From an uncultured Ectothiorhodospiraceae bacterium (GTDB taxonomy: Bacteria > Pseudomonadota > Gammaproteobacteria > Nitrococcales > Nitrococcaceae), in NCBI GenBank assembly GCA_913057145.1, contig CAJXNJ010000005.1:1-64000 (forward strand): a DNA stretch of 64,000 nucleotides, written 5' to 3'. The position numbers and the translations under genes were made by a program. The notes beneath the pieces are model-generated. The model worked only from the letters and a program-made list of their open reading frames with translations. It was not told where the DNA came from and did no database searches. Below are positions 43,275 to 56,895 of the stretch, piece after piece (position 1 is the stretch's first letter; each line of letters begins with the position of its first letter).

Positions 43275-44029
43275 ACGAACTGCTAAGCATTCAAGCGACT
43301 GACAGCCAGCCTTCGCTGAGCGGTCAACGCATCCTGATCACAGGCGCCGGCGGCAGCCTTGGAGCCGCCCTGGCCGAGGCCGCGGCGAGCGCGGGGGCTG
43401 AACTGGTCCTGCTCGACCGCGATGTCAAAGCGCTGGAGGCGCTGCATGACCGCATCGAGGAGGCCGGTCAGCCGCAGCCGGCACTCTATCCGCTTGATCT
43501 CATGGGCGCCTCACCGGATGACATGGCAACCCTTGCCGAGCGCCTGCAGGCCTCGATTGGCGGACTGGATACCCTGGTGCATGCCGCCGCCGATATCGGC
43601 GAGCCGGCCCCACTGAACCTCTATGAACCCGAAGCCTGGCTCAAATGCCTGCACGTTAACGTCAATGCCGCTTTCCTGCTCACTCAGGCACTGCTGCCCG
43701 TCCTGCGGCAGAGCGAAGGGCGGGTCGTCTTCATCAGTGACCGCTGCGGGCGCGAAGGCCAGGCGGCCATGGGAGCCTATGGTGTGAGCAAATGGGCGGT
43801 TGAAGGATTGATGGCGACACTTGCCGCCGAGCATTCAACCAATAACCCGGTGACCTGCTGCAGCGTCGACCCGGGGCCGATGCAAAGCCGTCTGCGCCGT
43901 CAGCTCTTCGCCGGTGAAATGGCCGATGAAGCCCCCAGCGCACAGATCAGCGCCAGCGCCATACTCGGTCTGCTTGATCCGGCGCATCCACTCAACAATG
44001 GCGCACGTTATCAACTCACCGGCGCTTAG
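43271..44029 (+). CDS. SDR-family oxidoreductase (YciK-like)
   Basis: ILITGAGGSLGAALAEAAA, YGVSKWAVEGLM; ATGA overlap with the preceding gene. Confidence 0.88.
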   Translation: MNELLSIQATDSQPSLSGQRILITGAGGSLGAALAEAAASAGAELVLLDRDVKALEALHDRIEEAGQPQPALYPLDLMGASPDDMATLAERLQASIGGLDTLVHAAADIGEPAPLNLYEPEAWLKCLHVNVNAAFLLTQALLPVLRQSEGRVVFISDRCGREGQAAMGAYGVSKWAVEGLMATLAAEHSTNNPVTCCSVDPGPMQSRLRRQLFAGEMADEAPSAQISASAILGLLDPAHPLNNGARYQLTGA

Positions 44030-44105
44030 ATGTGGCATGCTTGTCGAATGCCCCCGGTAGCTGCGAGCATGCCGCAGTTCAGATAACACATCGGAGAAAG
44101 ACACC

Positions 44106-44579
44106 ATGGGATTTGCCCTATCGTCCTTGCAGGTGAGAAGCGCTGCATTTGGCGCTCACCAACCCATCCCGGCCCGGCACACCGGAGAGGGCGAAGATCT
44201 TGCACCACCCATTCACTGGACCGGTGTTCCGGAAGGCACCCAGGGCTTTGCCGTCATCTGCCATGACCCGGATGCACCGCTGGTAAGCCCCGGCAGCTAT
44301 GGCTTCGTCCACTGGGTCTACTACAACATCCCGGGCGATGTGACCTCGCTGGAAGAAGGCAGTGAGGCCTACACCAATGGCGTGACGGACTTTGGCAAGC
44401 AGGTCTATGGAGGCCCCATGCCGCCGGAAGGCCACGGCGTGCATCACTACTACTTCTGGGTGCTGGCCTTGGATCAGGCGCTGAATCTGGAGCCGGGATT
44501 GACGCTCTGGCAGTTTCTCGACCAGGTGGAGCCGCATGTCATTGGCATGAATCGGCTGATCGGCACCTACGAGCGCTAG
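44106..44579 (+). CDS. YbhB/YbcL-family Raf-kinase-inhibitor-like protein
   Basis: SPGSYGFVHWVYYNIPGDV, FAVICHDPDAP, HHYYFWVLALDQ. Confidence 0.93.
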   Translation: MGFALSSLQVRSAAFGAHQPIPARHTGEGEDLAPPIHWTGVPEGTQGFAVICHDPDAPLVSPGSYGFVHWVYYNIPGDVTSLEEGSEAYTNGVTDFGKQVYGGPMPPEGHGVHHYYFWVLALDQALNLEPGLTLWQFLDQVEPHVIGMNRLIGTYER

Positions 44580-45373
44580 GTTCGGGATCTGCGGGACCGA
44601 TGCCCGGTACCGCGCTGAGGGCGCGTGGGTACCGGCAGCCCCACCAGCTCGCAAAGATGCCTCACCTCGCCGGCCGATAGAGCATGAACCTGGCCCTCCC
44701 GCAGCCCCGGCGGCATGCTGATCGGCCCGTACTGAACCCGGGTCAGGCGACTGACCTGCACGCCCTGTGACTCCCAGAGCCGACGCACCAGGCGATTACG
44801 CCCTTCACGCACGCGCACCCGATACCACTCATTGGCCGCCCGACCCGCGTCAATCGGCTCAATGGACTCAAAAGCCGCCGGACCATCATCCAGTGTGACC
44901 GAACCGGTCAAACGCTTGAGCATCTCAGCGTCTGCCCGGCCATATATGCGCACGGCATAATCCCGTGGCAGTTGATGCCGCGGATGCATGAGTCGATTAG
45001 CGAGTTCGCCGTCAGTGGTCAAAAGCAGCAGGCCGGAGGTATTGATATCGAGTCGTCCCACGGCGATCCATCGGCCGGCCTTGAGCTTTGGCAGGCGAGT
45101 GAATACCGTCTTCCGGCCCTCCGGGTCGCGCTGACTGACCACTTCACCGGTCGGCTTGTGATAAGCAATCACCTGTCGCTCGGCACCGGCAAGTGCCGCC
45201 GCCGTAACCAGTCTTCCATCAACCCGTATTTTCGCGGATTCAGCGACGCGGTCACCCAATTGCGCGGTTTTACCATTCACCTCAACCCGCCCGGCCGCGA
45301 TATAGCTTTCCATGACGCGTCTCGACCCGAGCCCGGCGCGTGCCAGAACCTTCTGCAGCTTCTCCTCAGTCAT
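44576..45373 (-). CDS. rluB: 23S rRNA pseudouridine synthase (RluB type)
   Basis: S4 domain LQKVLARAGLGSRRVMESYI; GRLDINTSGLLLLTTDG; GRNRLVRRLWESQG. Confidence 0.92.
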   Translation of the reverse strand: MTEEKLQKVLARAGLGSRRVMESYIAAGRVEVNGKTAQLGDRVAESAKIRVDGRLVTAAALAGAERQVIAYHKPTGEVVSQRDPEGRKTVFTRLPKLKAGRWIAVGRLDINTSGLLLLTTDGELANRLMHPRHQLPRDYAVRIYGRADAEMLKRLTGSVTLDDGPAAFESIEPIDAGRAANEWYRVRVREGRNRLVRRLWESQGVQVSRLTRVQYGPISMPPGLREGQVHALSAGEVRHLCELVGLPVPTRPQRGTGHRSRRSRT

Positions 45374-45948
45374 TCACCCCCCTGCACCGGCACTTCCAGA
45401 TCCAGTTCCGGATGTTCCGGGCCGGGCTCGGCAATCTCCATGAGCGTTGGCAGGTCACGGAGGCTTGAGAGATTGAAATAATCGAGAAAATCCCTTGTGG
45501 TAGCGAAAACCGCCGGTCTACCCGGCGCATCGCGATGGCCGGCCACCCGTATCCAGCCCCGCTCCTGGAGCGTACGCATAATCTGACTGCTGAGGGCGAC
45601 CCCCCGGATCTCCTCAATTTCACCCCGCGTGATCGGTTGCCGATAGGCGATGATCGCAAGGGTTTCGAGCACCGCTCTTGAGTAACGGGTCGGCTTTTCT
45701 TCCCAGAGTCTCGCCACCCAGGGGGCATAGACCTCGGGGACCTGCAGGCGATAACCACTGGCTACCTGACGCAGTTCGACACCACTGCCCTCAAGGCTTT
45801 GCTGCAGACGTTGCAGCGCCATCTCAACGGCTTTTTTCTCGGGCATGGCTTCATCAGGGAAGACGCTCTGCAGACGTTCCACCGAAAGGGGTTCACCTGC
45901 AGCCAGCAAAGCGGCATGCAGAATATTTTCCATCGCCGGTTCGCTCAT
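45370..45948 (-). CDS. scpB: Segregation and condensation protein B
   Basis: Tandem winged-helix protein, LETLAIIAYRQPITRGEIEEIRGV; adjacent scpA. Confidence 0.95.
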   Translation of the reverse strand: MSEPAMENILHAALLAAGEPLSVERLQSVFPDEAMPEKKAVEMALQRLQQSLEGSGVELRQVASGYRLQVPEVYAPWVARLWEEKPTRYSRAVLETLAIIAYRQPITRGEIEEIRGVALSSQIMRTLQERGWIRVAGHRDAPGRPAVFATTRDFLDYFNLSSLRDLPTLMEIAEPGPEHPELDLEVPVQGGE

Positions 45949-46781
45949 ACAACCACCCCCTCGCCCTCACTCATCAACGCACCGCTGCGCAGATACAGCG
46001 GGGCAAACGGCTCGGCCTGCACCAACTCAACCAATGAGGCTTTGAGCAGCTCGAGAATAGCGAGAAACGTGACCACCACACCCGCCCGGCCCTCTTCGGC
46101 GCGCAGCAGATCCGTCAATGCCAGAAATCGCTCTCCATCGAGACGGGTCAGGGTCTCACTCATTCGCTCACGCACCGACAGTGCCTCGCGTTGAATCTGA
46201 TGATGAGAGAACATCTGCGCACGCTCCAGAACCTCGGCAAAAGCCGCCAGAAGCTCCGCGAGATCAACCTGGGGCGCACGCGTCGCCGGGCGAAGCGATG
46301 GTGCCGCTGCCGAGGCCGGAAAAATATCGCGGGCCACCCGCGGCAGATTATCCAGATCACTCCCGGCCTCCTTGAACTGCTCATATTCACGCAGGCGACG
46401 CACCAGTTCGGCGCGCGGGTCATGCTCCTCATCTTCATCGGCCGAGGGTGGCCGCGGCAGGAGCATTCGCGATTTTATCTCGGCAAGCATCGCCGCCATC
46501 ACCAGATATTCAGCAGCAAGCTCAAGGCGCAGATCCTTCATGAGATCCACATAGGCCATGTACTGCCGCGTGATCTCGGCAATGGGAATATCGAGAATAT
46601 CGAGATTCTGGCGCCGAATGAGATACAGCAGCAGATCAAGTGGCCCCTCGAAAGTCTCGAGGAACACCTCCAGTGCATCCGGCGGGATATAGAGATCACG
46701 AGGTAGTTCGGCAAAGGGTTCGCCTCGGACCGTTGCCACTACCTCGGGCTCCAGCAGCTCTCCGGCTGTCGGCTCACTCAT
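45945..46781 (-). CDS. scpA: Segregation and condensation protein A
   Basis: FEGPLDLLLYLIRRQNLDILDIPIAEITRQYM. Confidence 0.95.
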   Translation of the reverse strand: MSEPTAGELLEPEVVATVRGEPFAELPRDLYIPPDALEVFLETFEGPLDLLLYLIRRQNLDILDIPIAEITRQYMAYVDLMKDLRLELAAEYLVMAAMLAEIKSRMLLPRPPSADEDEEHDPRAELVRRLREYEQFKEAGSDLDNLPRVARDIFPASAAAPSLRPATRAPQVDLAELLAAFAEVLERAQMFSHHQIQREALSVRERMSETLTRLDGERFLALTDLLRAEEGRAGVVVTFLAILELLKASLVELVQAEPFAPLYLRSGALMSEGEGVVV

Positions 46782-48001
46782 CGCTGACGATAATCCAGAC
46801 CAATGGCGGAGCGGACCTCATCCATCGTCTCGCGCGCCACACCCCTTGCCCGCTCGCAGCCATCCTGAATCACCTGCCGGACATGGTCCTGATCGGCTTC
46901 AAGCTCCTCGGCCCGTTGACGAATCGGGGCGACCTCGGCCTGAACGGATTCAATGAGCGGGCGCTTGCATTCAAGACAGCCGATACCCGCTGACTGACAG
47001 CCACTGCGCACCCAGGTTTTGGTGGATTCATCGGAGTAAATCCGGTGCAGATCAAAGACCGGGCATTTTTCCGGGTCACCGGGGTCATCACGGCGCACTC
47101 GGGCCGGATCCGTTGGCATGGTCCGAATCTTCTGCTCGATCTCGGCATCAGGCTCGCGCAGGGAAATGGTATTGCCATAGGATTTGGACATCTTGCGGCC
47201 GTCCAGCCCCGGCATTCGCGCAGCCCGGGTCAACAGCGCTTCCGGCTCGGTGAGAACGCTACGCCCCCCGCCTTCCAGATAGCCGGCCAACCGGGCCCGA
47301 TCGGCCATGGTGAGGTTCTGTTGCGCCTCAAGCAGCGCCTGTCCCTCTTCCAGTGCCTCGCTGTCTCCGGCTTCCTGAAAGCGTCGGCGCAGCTCGCGAT
47401 AGAGCTTGCCCTGCTTCTTGCCCATCTTGCCGATGGCCGACTCGGCCTTCTCCTCAAAGCCCGGCTCACGGCCGAAAAGGTGATTAAAACGCCGCGCCAG
47501 CTCGCGCGTGAGCTCCACATGTGACACCTGATCTTCACCCACCGGCACGCCACTTGCGCCATAGATCAGGATATCGGCGCTCTGCAGAACCGGATAGCCG
47601 AGAAATCCGTAGGTGGCGAGGTCACGCTCACGCAGCTGCTCGATCTGGTCCTTGTACGTAGGAACGCGCTCTAACCATCCCAGCGGGGCGATCATGGAGA
47701 GCAGCAGATGCAGCTCGGCATGCTCGGTCACCCGCGACTGAATGAAAAGGGTTGCCAGATTCGGGTTCACGCCGCAGGCCAGCCAATCCACCACCATGTC
47801 CCAGACACTGCGAGAGATCACACCTCGATCCTCGTAAGCGGTGGTCAGGGCATGCCAGTCGGCGACAAAGAAAAAGCAATCATGGCTTTCCTGCAGATCG
47901 ATCCAGTTACGCAGTACACCGTGATAGTGACCGAGGTGAAGACGGCCTGTGGGACGCATCCCGGAGAGCACGCGATCACCGTGGGCAAGATTGTGGTTCA
48001 A
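46778..48001 (-). CDS. trpS: Tryptophan-tRNA ligase
   Basis: GMRPTGRLHLGHYHGVLRN; KMSKSYGNTI. Confidence 0.96.
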   Translation of the reverse strand: MNHNLAHGDRVLSGMRPTGRLHLGHYHGVLRNWIDLQESHDCFFFVADWHALTTAYEDRGVISRSVWDMVVDWLACGVNPNLATLFIQSRVTEHAELHLLLSMIAPLGWLERVPTYKDQIEQLRERDLATYGFLGYPVLQSADILIYGASGVPVGEDQVSHVELTRELARRFNHLFGREPGFEEKAESAIGKMGKKQGKLYRELRRRFQEAGDSEALEEGQALLEAQQNLTMADRARLAGYLEGGGRSVLTEPEALLTRAARMPGLDGRKMSKSYGNTISLREPDAEIEQKIRTMPTDPARVRRDDPGDPEKCPVFDLHRIYSDESTKTWVRSGCQSAGIGCLECKRPLIESVQAEVAPIRQRAEELEADQDHVRQVIQDGCERARGVARETMDEVRSAIGLDYRQR

Positions 48002-48036
48002 GTGGACCTCCTCAGTTGAGCGGCCATGATAGCCGA

Positions 48037-48660
48037 TCAGGCCTCGAATACACGGGCATCGCCCGCACCGTGACGCAGCACTTCCGGCGTCTCACCACTC
48101 AGATCAACCACGGTGCTCGGCTCAAGCCCGCCCGGGCCGGCATCGATAATGCCATCGACCTGATGGCCGAGCTTGTCACGAATTTCAACCGGATCGGTCA
48201 TGGCCTGTTGATCACCCGGCAACAACAAAGTGGTGGTGGTCAGCGGCTCACCGAGCAGCTCAAGCAGTGCCCGGGCGATCGGGTGATCCGGGACACGGAT
48301 GCCGATGGTCTTGCGTCGGGCATGCTGCAGACGACGCGGAACCTCGGCGGTGGCGCGCAGGACAAAAGTGTACGGCCCCGGCGTGTGCGCCTTCAGGGCC
48401 CGAAAGGCAGAATTATCAACCCGGGTATAGCTACCCACATCAGACAGATCGCGACAGGCCAGCGTGAAATGATGATCATCACCGAGGCCGCGCATCGAGC
48501 GAATCTGATCCAAAGCCGACTTTTCACCCATGGCGCAACCCAGCGCATAGGTGGTGCCGGTGGGGTAGACAATCACGCCACCGGCCTGGACGATTTCCAC
48601 CGCCCGGCGGATCAGTCGTGGCTGCGGTGTCTCGGGGTGGATTTCAAAAAACTGGCTCAT
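48037..48660 (-). CDS. Sua5/YciO/YrdC-family L-threonylcarbamoyladenylate synthase-like protein
   Basis: [38 protein letters not shown]. Confidence 0.92.
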   Translation of the reverse strand: MSQFFEIHPETPQPRLIRRAVEIVQAGGVIVYPTGTTYALGCAMGEKSALDQIRSMRGLGDDHHFTLACRDLSDVGSYTRVDNSAFRALKAHTPGPYTFVLRATAEVPRRLQHARRKTIGIRVPDHPIARALLELLGEPLTTTTLLLPGDQQAMTDPVEIRDKLGHQVDGIIDAGPGGLEPSTVVDLSGETPEVLRHGAGDARVFEA

Positions 48661-48727
48661 CCTGCCTCCATCCGTGTTTGGGCCTGACAGTTATGGTAGC
48701 GTTTCTCGCCCATGGAGGACGACACGC

Positions 48728-49027
48728 ATGTACTACGCGATTATCAGCGAGGATAAAGAAGACAGTCTGGCAGCGCGACTCGGCGCAAGACCGGATCATC
48801 TCGCCCGGCTTGAGAGTCTGCGCGATGAGGGCCGATTGCTGCTGGCGGGCCCCCACCCCGCTATTGACGCTGAGGATCCCGGACCTGCCGGCTTCACGGG
48901 CAGTCTCGTGGTCGCGGAGTTCGAGTCACTCGATGCAGCGCGCGCCTGGGCCGATGCCGATCCTTATGTCGCTGCCGGCGTCTACGAAAAGGTCACGGTC
49001 AAACCCTTCAAGCATGTCCTGCCATGA
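48728..49027 (+). CDS. YciI-family protein
   Basis: [48 protein letters not shown]. Confidence 0.93.
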   Translation: MYYAIISEDKEDSLAARLGARPDHLARLESLRDEGRLLLAGPHPAIDAEDPGPAGFTGSLVVAEFESLDAARAWADADPYVAAGVYEKVTVKPFKHVLP

Positions 49028-49323
49028 CCGATATTCCCAAGGCTGAACGACCTGAGATGATCCGACAGCGCCTGCAACAGGCCCTGCGGGTGGCAGAGCT
49101 TCATGTCCGGGATGACAGCCACCTGCACGCAGGCCACGCCGGCGCGAAAGCCGGGGGCGGTCATTATCATCTGCGCATCGTCAGCCCGGACTTCGCTGGC
49201 GAAAATCGTATCGCCAGACATCGCCGCATCTACGCCGCACTGGGCGATGCCATGCGCAATGACTGTATTCATGCCCTGAGCATCGAGGCCCTGACGCCCG
49301 ATGAAGAACATTCCGATAACTGA
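49024..49323 (+). CDS. BolA-family protein
   Basis: [39 protein letters not shown]. Confidence 0.94.
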   Translation: MTDIPKAERPEMIRQRLQQALRVAELHVRDDSHLHAGHAGAKAGGGHYHLRIVSPDFAGENRIARHRRIYAALGDAMRNDCIHALSIEALTPDEEHSDN

Positions 49324-49342
49324 TTGATAAAGTGAGCCTTTA

Positions 49343-50167
49343 ATGAAACGCATAACGCTACCCCTGCTTTTTCTCACGGCCATGACACTGATATTGGCCG
49401 TGACGGCTCAGGCACAGCAGACTGACAATGAGAAGGTACTGGCCCGTGTCAACGGTGAGGTGATCACTGAGCGCGAACTTGATCAGTTAATCGCCCAGCA
49501 GATGCAGGGCCAGGCCGAGATCCCACCCGCTCAGCGCCAGCAATTCCTCGATGAGATCATCAACTTGATGCTCCTGGCCCAGGCAGGCGAAGAGGCTTCT
49601 CTGGATGCCGATCCGGCCCTGCAGGCACAGATCAACAACCACCGCCGCACCGCCCTCGCCCAGGCATTCGTGCGCAACCTCACCGTGGCCGAGCCGGTCG
49701 CCGAGGAGGCTCTGCGGGAGCGCTACGAGGCGGAGTACACGGCCGAACCTCCGATCGAATATCGCGCACGGCATATTCTGGTCAGCGAGCGCGAGCAGGC
49801 GATCGGCATTATTGAGCGCCTGCAACAGGGAGAAGAATTCGAGACCCTGGCCCAGCGCTTTTCTCAGGACGGTAGCGCCGAGCGTGGCGGCGACCTGGGC
49901 TGGTTTGCCCGGGGAGACATGGTTGCCCCCTTCTCAGAGGCTGTGGTTGCCATGGACATTGGTGAGACCAGCGAAGCCCCTGTCGAGACGCGTTTTGGCT
50001 GGCATGTCATTCGGCTCGATGACACCCGCGAGACCGAAGCACCGGCCTTCGAACAGGTTGCCGGTGAACTGCGCATGCGCCTGATCAACGAGCGCATCCA
50101 GGAGGAGCTGGAATCGCTGCGGGACGAGGCTGATATCAACTATCGCGTCGACTGGGCCCGACCGTAA
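49343..50167 (+). CDS. PpiC/SurA-type peptidyl-prolyl isomerase
   Basis: Signal peptide; parvulin domain YRARHILVSEREQAIGIIERLQQGEEFETLAQRFSQDGSAERGGDLGWF. Confidence 0.94.
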   Translation: MKRITLPLLFLTAMTLILAVTAQAQQTDNEKVLARVNGEVITERELDQLIAQQMQGQAEIPPAQRQQFLDEIINLMLLAQAGEEASLDADPALQAQINNHRRTALAQAFVRNLTVAEPVAEEALRERYEAEYTAEPPIEYRARHILVSEREQAIGIIERLQQGEEFETLAQRFSQDGSAERGGDLGWFARGDMVAPFSEAVVAMDIGETSEAPVETRFGWHVIRLDDTRETEAPAFEQVAGELRMRLINERIQEELESLRDEADINYRVDWARP

Positions 50168-50185
50168 CCCGGCGCGGCGTTGCGG

Positions 50186-53256
<3,071 letters not shown>

Positions 53257-53279
53257 GCCCGTCTCCGTTAACCATGCGC

Positions 53280-56200
53280 TCAGGCTTCTGCGCCGGCCAT
53301 CTCCACCGCTTCGGCCACGTCCACCGCCACCAACCGCGAGACACCCGGCTCGGCCATGGTGACGCCGGCCAGATGACTCGCCGCCTCCATGGTCGTTTTG
53401 TTATGAGTGATCACAATGAACTGCACCCGCGATGACATCTCCCGGAGCAGATCACAAAAACGCCCCACATTCGCCTCATCCAGGGGCGCATCCACCTCAT
53501 CCAGCATACAAAAGGGTGCCGGATTGAGCTCGAATATGGCAAAGACCAACGATACCGCCGAGAGGGCTTTTTCGCCGCCGGAGAGCAGGTGAATATTGGA
53601 GATACGCTTGCCCGGAGGCCGCGCCATGATGGTAACCCCGGTCTCAAGCAGGTCATCATCGGTCATCTCCAGATAGGCCTCGCCACCGCCGAAGAGCCTT
53701 GGGAAAAGCCGCTGCAGCCCGGTATTCACCTTCTCGAAAGTATTGCGAAACCGCGCCCGCGTCTCCCGATCGATGCGCTGAATGGCATCCTGAAGCGTCT
53801 CCAGGGCCTCGGTGAGATCAGCATGCTGAGCATCGAGATAGCCCTTACGCTCCTCAAGCGTCGCGTGCTCATCAATGGCCGCCAGGTTGATCGGCCCGAG
53901 GCGACGGATACGACTGTCAAGCTGCTCGAGCTGCTTCTGCCAGGCTTCCTCTGTCGCGGTTTCGGGCAGATTCTCGGCCAATGCGGAGCGATCCAGCTCA
54001 AGCTCGGCGAATTGCTCCTGCTGTGTCTCAAGCCTCGCCGCGATTTCATAGTCCCGGTAGCGCGCTGACTCCGCTGCCTCGCGCAACTCAGTGACCGCCT
54101 GCTCGGCTGCTGAGCGCGACTGATCGAGATCACGCAGCCGCGCATCGATCGACTCGAGCGCTGCCCGTGACTGAGTGAGCTCCTGCTCCACTTGGGCGCG
54201 CCTGGCAATCAGCTCCTGTCGCTCCGACTCCAGCGTCTCCTCGGGGTCAGCAACTTCGGCCAGCGCCTCGCTGAGCGATTCATTACGCTCGAGAAGCTGC
54301 GAGCGCTGCCGCTCAAGCCTTGCAATCGCCTCATTCATGGAATCAAGCGCTGTCTGTGCGCTCTCAACACGAAGGGCGATGTCCTGCCGCGTCTCCCGCA
54401 GCGTCGCGAGGCCCTCATTGGCCTCATCCAGCGCGATCTGCGCGGCTTCCCGATCAGCATCCAGCGGCGAGCGTCGCTTCTCACAGTCTTCGGCCGCATC
54501 CAGTGCTGCCTGCAGCCGACCGCGCGCCTCACGCACCGCTTCATGCCCGGCTTGCAGCTGTTCAGACAACTCATCGCGCTCCTGCTCCAGCGCTTCCAAC
54601 CGAGCCTGACGACTGGCCTGCTGCGCCTGTTCCGACTCAAGGGTCGCGCGCTTGGCTGCCAGGGCGCGGTCAACTGCACTGCGCTCAGAAACCTGCTCGG
54701 CAATATCCGCCTCAATGCGTTCAACATCATCACTGGCCGCAGCCAGATCAGCTTCATGCCGCGCGACTTCCTCCTCCAGCGCCTGGATTTCTTCGGCAAT
54801 GCGCTCGAGTGCTCTGGCCCGGGCAATGACACCCTGCTCCGCATCGGCGGCGTCGGAGTGAATACGCAGCCAGCGATGCCCGAACCAACGCCCGTCGCGG
54901 GTTACCACGGAGTGGCCCGACGGCAGGGCGCGCAAAAGCTCGAGTGCCTCTATCTCACCCTCTGCAGCATGCACATGAGCGAGCAGATCCTTAATCAGCG
55001 CAGGCCCTTCCACCAGCGCCTGCAGCGGATTGCCCGGCTGCTCGCCCGTAGGCGCGACGGGTCTTGCGAAGGGCTCGTCCTGATAGAGCATGATCTGCCC
55101 GTGGGCGAGGGTCTCCGCCGCGCCGGCAAGCGTTGTCACACCCTCTGCCGGGATCGCCTGCAGTGCATCGGCGAGGACAACTTCAACCGCCGCTTCCCAG
55201 CCGCCGGTCACCTGCAACTGCTCACCCAGGCGCTGTGCCGCGTTGACACCGGCCTCGGAGAGCCAGCGTTCAAGTTCATCATCGGCACCCAGCGCAGCTT
55301 CCTGCAGGGTCTCAAGAGAGCTCCGGCGCGCCTGGCTGTCAACCAACGCCGCCCGTTTCTCATCAAGCTGCACACGCAGCTGATTCCGTCGCTCGATTGC
55401 CGCGGATTTCCGGCCCTGAAGTTTCTCAAGCGTCTCTTCCAGGCGCTTGTGCTCGGATTGCAGCTGCCCAATCTCCTTATCAAGGGCCTGTATGGCGTCG
55501 GACTGCACACCCTGCAGGCTCTCGAGTTCGGTTGTAAGGCGCTCGCGACGGCGCTGCTGGTCGTATTCCCGATCCTCCAGCTGTTCAATACGCGTGCGCT
55601 CCACCTGTGCCTGGCGCTCTGCATCGCGTTGCTGCTCGACCAGTTCGTCCAATGCCGATTGTTTTTCATCAAGCTTTGATCGGGCCGCGCCGACCGCGGC
55701 CTCAGCCTCGGCGATTGTCTGTTCCATGGCCTCGAGCTCGGGCTGCAGGGCCTCAAGCCGCTCCGTGAGCAGCGTTTGTTTCTCACGGTCCTGCTGCAAT
55801 GACTTCTCGGCTTCAGTCAGGGCCTCGGCATTGCGCTCGAGCTCGCGCGCACTGCTCTCCTCGATCTCCCGGCGATGACTGATGCGCTGCTCCAGTCGCG
55901 CCAGATCCGAGCCGATCTGGTAGTACCGTCCCTGAACGGCATTCAGGGCATCGCTCTGCTCAGCGTGTTCTGCACGCAGGGCCTCCATGTCGCGCTCAAA
56001 GCCCCGCTGCTCGGCAATCTTCGCCTCAAGCGCCGTATTCTGCTCGGCAAGCTGCTGATTCAACGCCGCTTTTTCTTCCTCCAGGGCGCGAATTCGCAGG
56101 ATGAGAAGCTCACCGCGACGCTGCCGCTCCTCAGCTTTGAGTTTGCGATAACGCTCGGCCGTCTCTGCCTGACGGGCAAGTTTCTCAAGCTGTCGCCCGA

Positions 56201-56801
56201 CCTCATCGCGGACATCTTCCAGGCGCTCGAGATTCTCATGGGTATCCCGCATCCGCCGCTCGGTCTCACGGCGACGCTCTTTGTAAAGGCTGATCCCGGC
56301 CGCTTCCTCGAGATAACCGCGCAGCTCCTCAGGCTTGGCCTCAATCAGCCGAGAAATCGTGCCCTGCTCAATAATGGAATAGCTGCGCGGCCCCAGTCCG
56401 GTGCCCAGGAACACATCGGTGATATCCCGCCGACGGCAGCGCGTGCCGTTGAGGTAATAAGCGGATTGGCCATCCCGGTTCACCTGACGGCGAACGGATA
56501 TCTCGCTGAAGGCCGCGTACTGCCCACCGAGGCTGCCATCACTGTTGTCGAATACAAGCTCAATGCTCGCCTGGCCCACCGGTTTGCGGCTGCCCGAACC
56601 AGTGAAGATGACATCCGCCATGGAGCCGCCGCGAAGATGTTTTGCCGAGCTCTCGCCCATCACCCAGCGCACGGCATCAATAATGTTCGATTTACCGCAG
56701 CCATTGGGGCCGACAATAGCGGTAATACCGCCGGGAAACGGGACGGGTGTCGGGTCAACAAATGATTTAAAGCCGTTCAGCCGTATCTTGCTAAGACGCA
56801 T
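53280..56801 (-). CDS. smc: Chromosome segregation ATPase SMC
   Basis: IVGPNGCGKSNIIDAVRWVMGE; long coiled coils with hinge; LLSGGEKALSAVSLVFAIF; DEVDAPLDEANV. Confidence 0.97.
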   Translation of the reverse strand: MRLSKIRLNGFKSFVDPTPVPFPGGITAIVGPNGCGKSNIIDAVRWVMGESSAKHLRGGSMADVIFTGSGSRKPVGQASIELVFDNSDGSLGGQYAAFSEISVRRQVNRDGQSAYYLNGTRCRRRDITDVFLGTGLGPRSYSIIEQGTISRLIEAKPEELRGYLEEAAGISLYKERRRETERRMRDTHENLERLEDVRDEVGRQLEKLARQAETAERYRKLKAEERQRRGELLILRIRALEEEKAALNQQLAEQNTALEAKIAEQRGFERDMEALRAEHAEQSDALNAVQGRYYQIGSDLARLEQRISHRREIEESSARELERNAEALTEAEKSLQQDREKQTLLTERLEALQPELEAMEQTIAEAEAAVGAARSKLDEKQSALDELVEQQRDAERQAQVERTRIEQLEDREYDQQRRRERLTTELESLQGVQSDAIQALDKEIGQLQSEHKRLEETLEKLQGRKSAAIERRNQLRVQLDEKRAALVDSQARRSSLETLQEAALGADDELERWLSEAGVNAAQRLGEQLQVTGGWEAAVEVVLADALQAIPAEGVTTLAGAAETLAHGQIMLYQDEPFARPVAPTGEQPGNPLQALVEGPALIKDLLAHVHAAEGEIEALELLRALPSGHSVVTRDGRWFGHRWLRIHSDAADAEQGVIARARALERIAEEIQALEEEVARHEADLAAASDDVERIEADIAEQVSERSAVDRALAAKRATLESEQAQQASRQARLEALEQERDELSEQLQAGHEAVREARGRLQAALDAAEDCEKRRSPLDADREAAQIALDEANEGLATLRETRQDIALRVESAQTALDSMNEAIARLERQRSQLLERNESLSEALAEVADPEETLESERQELIARRAQVEQELTQSRAALESIDARLRDLDQSRSAAEQAVTELREAAESARYRDYEIAARLETQQEQFAELELDRSALAENLPETATEEAWQKQLEQLDSRIRRLGPINLAAIDEHATLEERKGYLDAQHADLTEALETLQDAIQRIDRETRARFRNTFEKVNTGLQRLFPRLFGGGEAYLEMTDDDLLETGVTIMARPPGKRISNIHLLSGGEKALSAVSLVFAIFELNPAPFCMLDEVDAPLDEANVGRFCDLLREMSSRVQFIVITHNKTTMEAASHLAGVTMAEPGVSRLVAVDVAEAVEMAGAEA

Positions 56802-56895
56802 TGCGGCGGTCTGTCATCCTGACTGGAAAACGCCAAAAATACCCGGTTTAACGGCCGCTGGGAAATAGCGCAGCCTCACGGGCGGCCTCAGGGCA

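Noticed and set aside
46191-46706. 171-aa plus-strand ORF inside scpA
   Set aside because: Antisense of a confident scpA; no domain evidence.
54192-55679. 495-aa plus-strand ORF inside smc
   Set aside because: Antisense of the coiled-coil region; no recognisable domain, and SMC is intact on the other strand.
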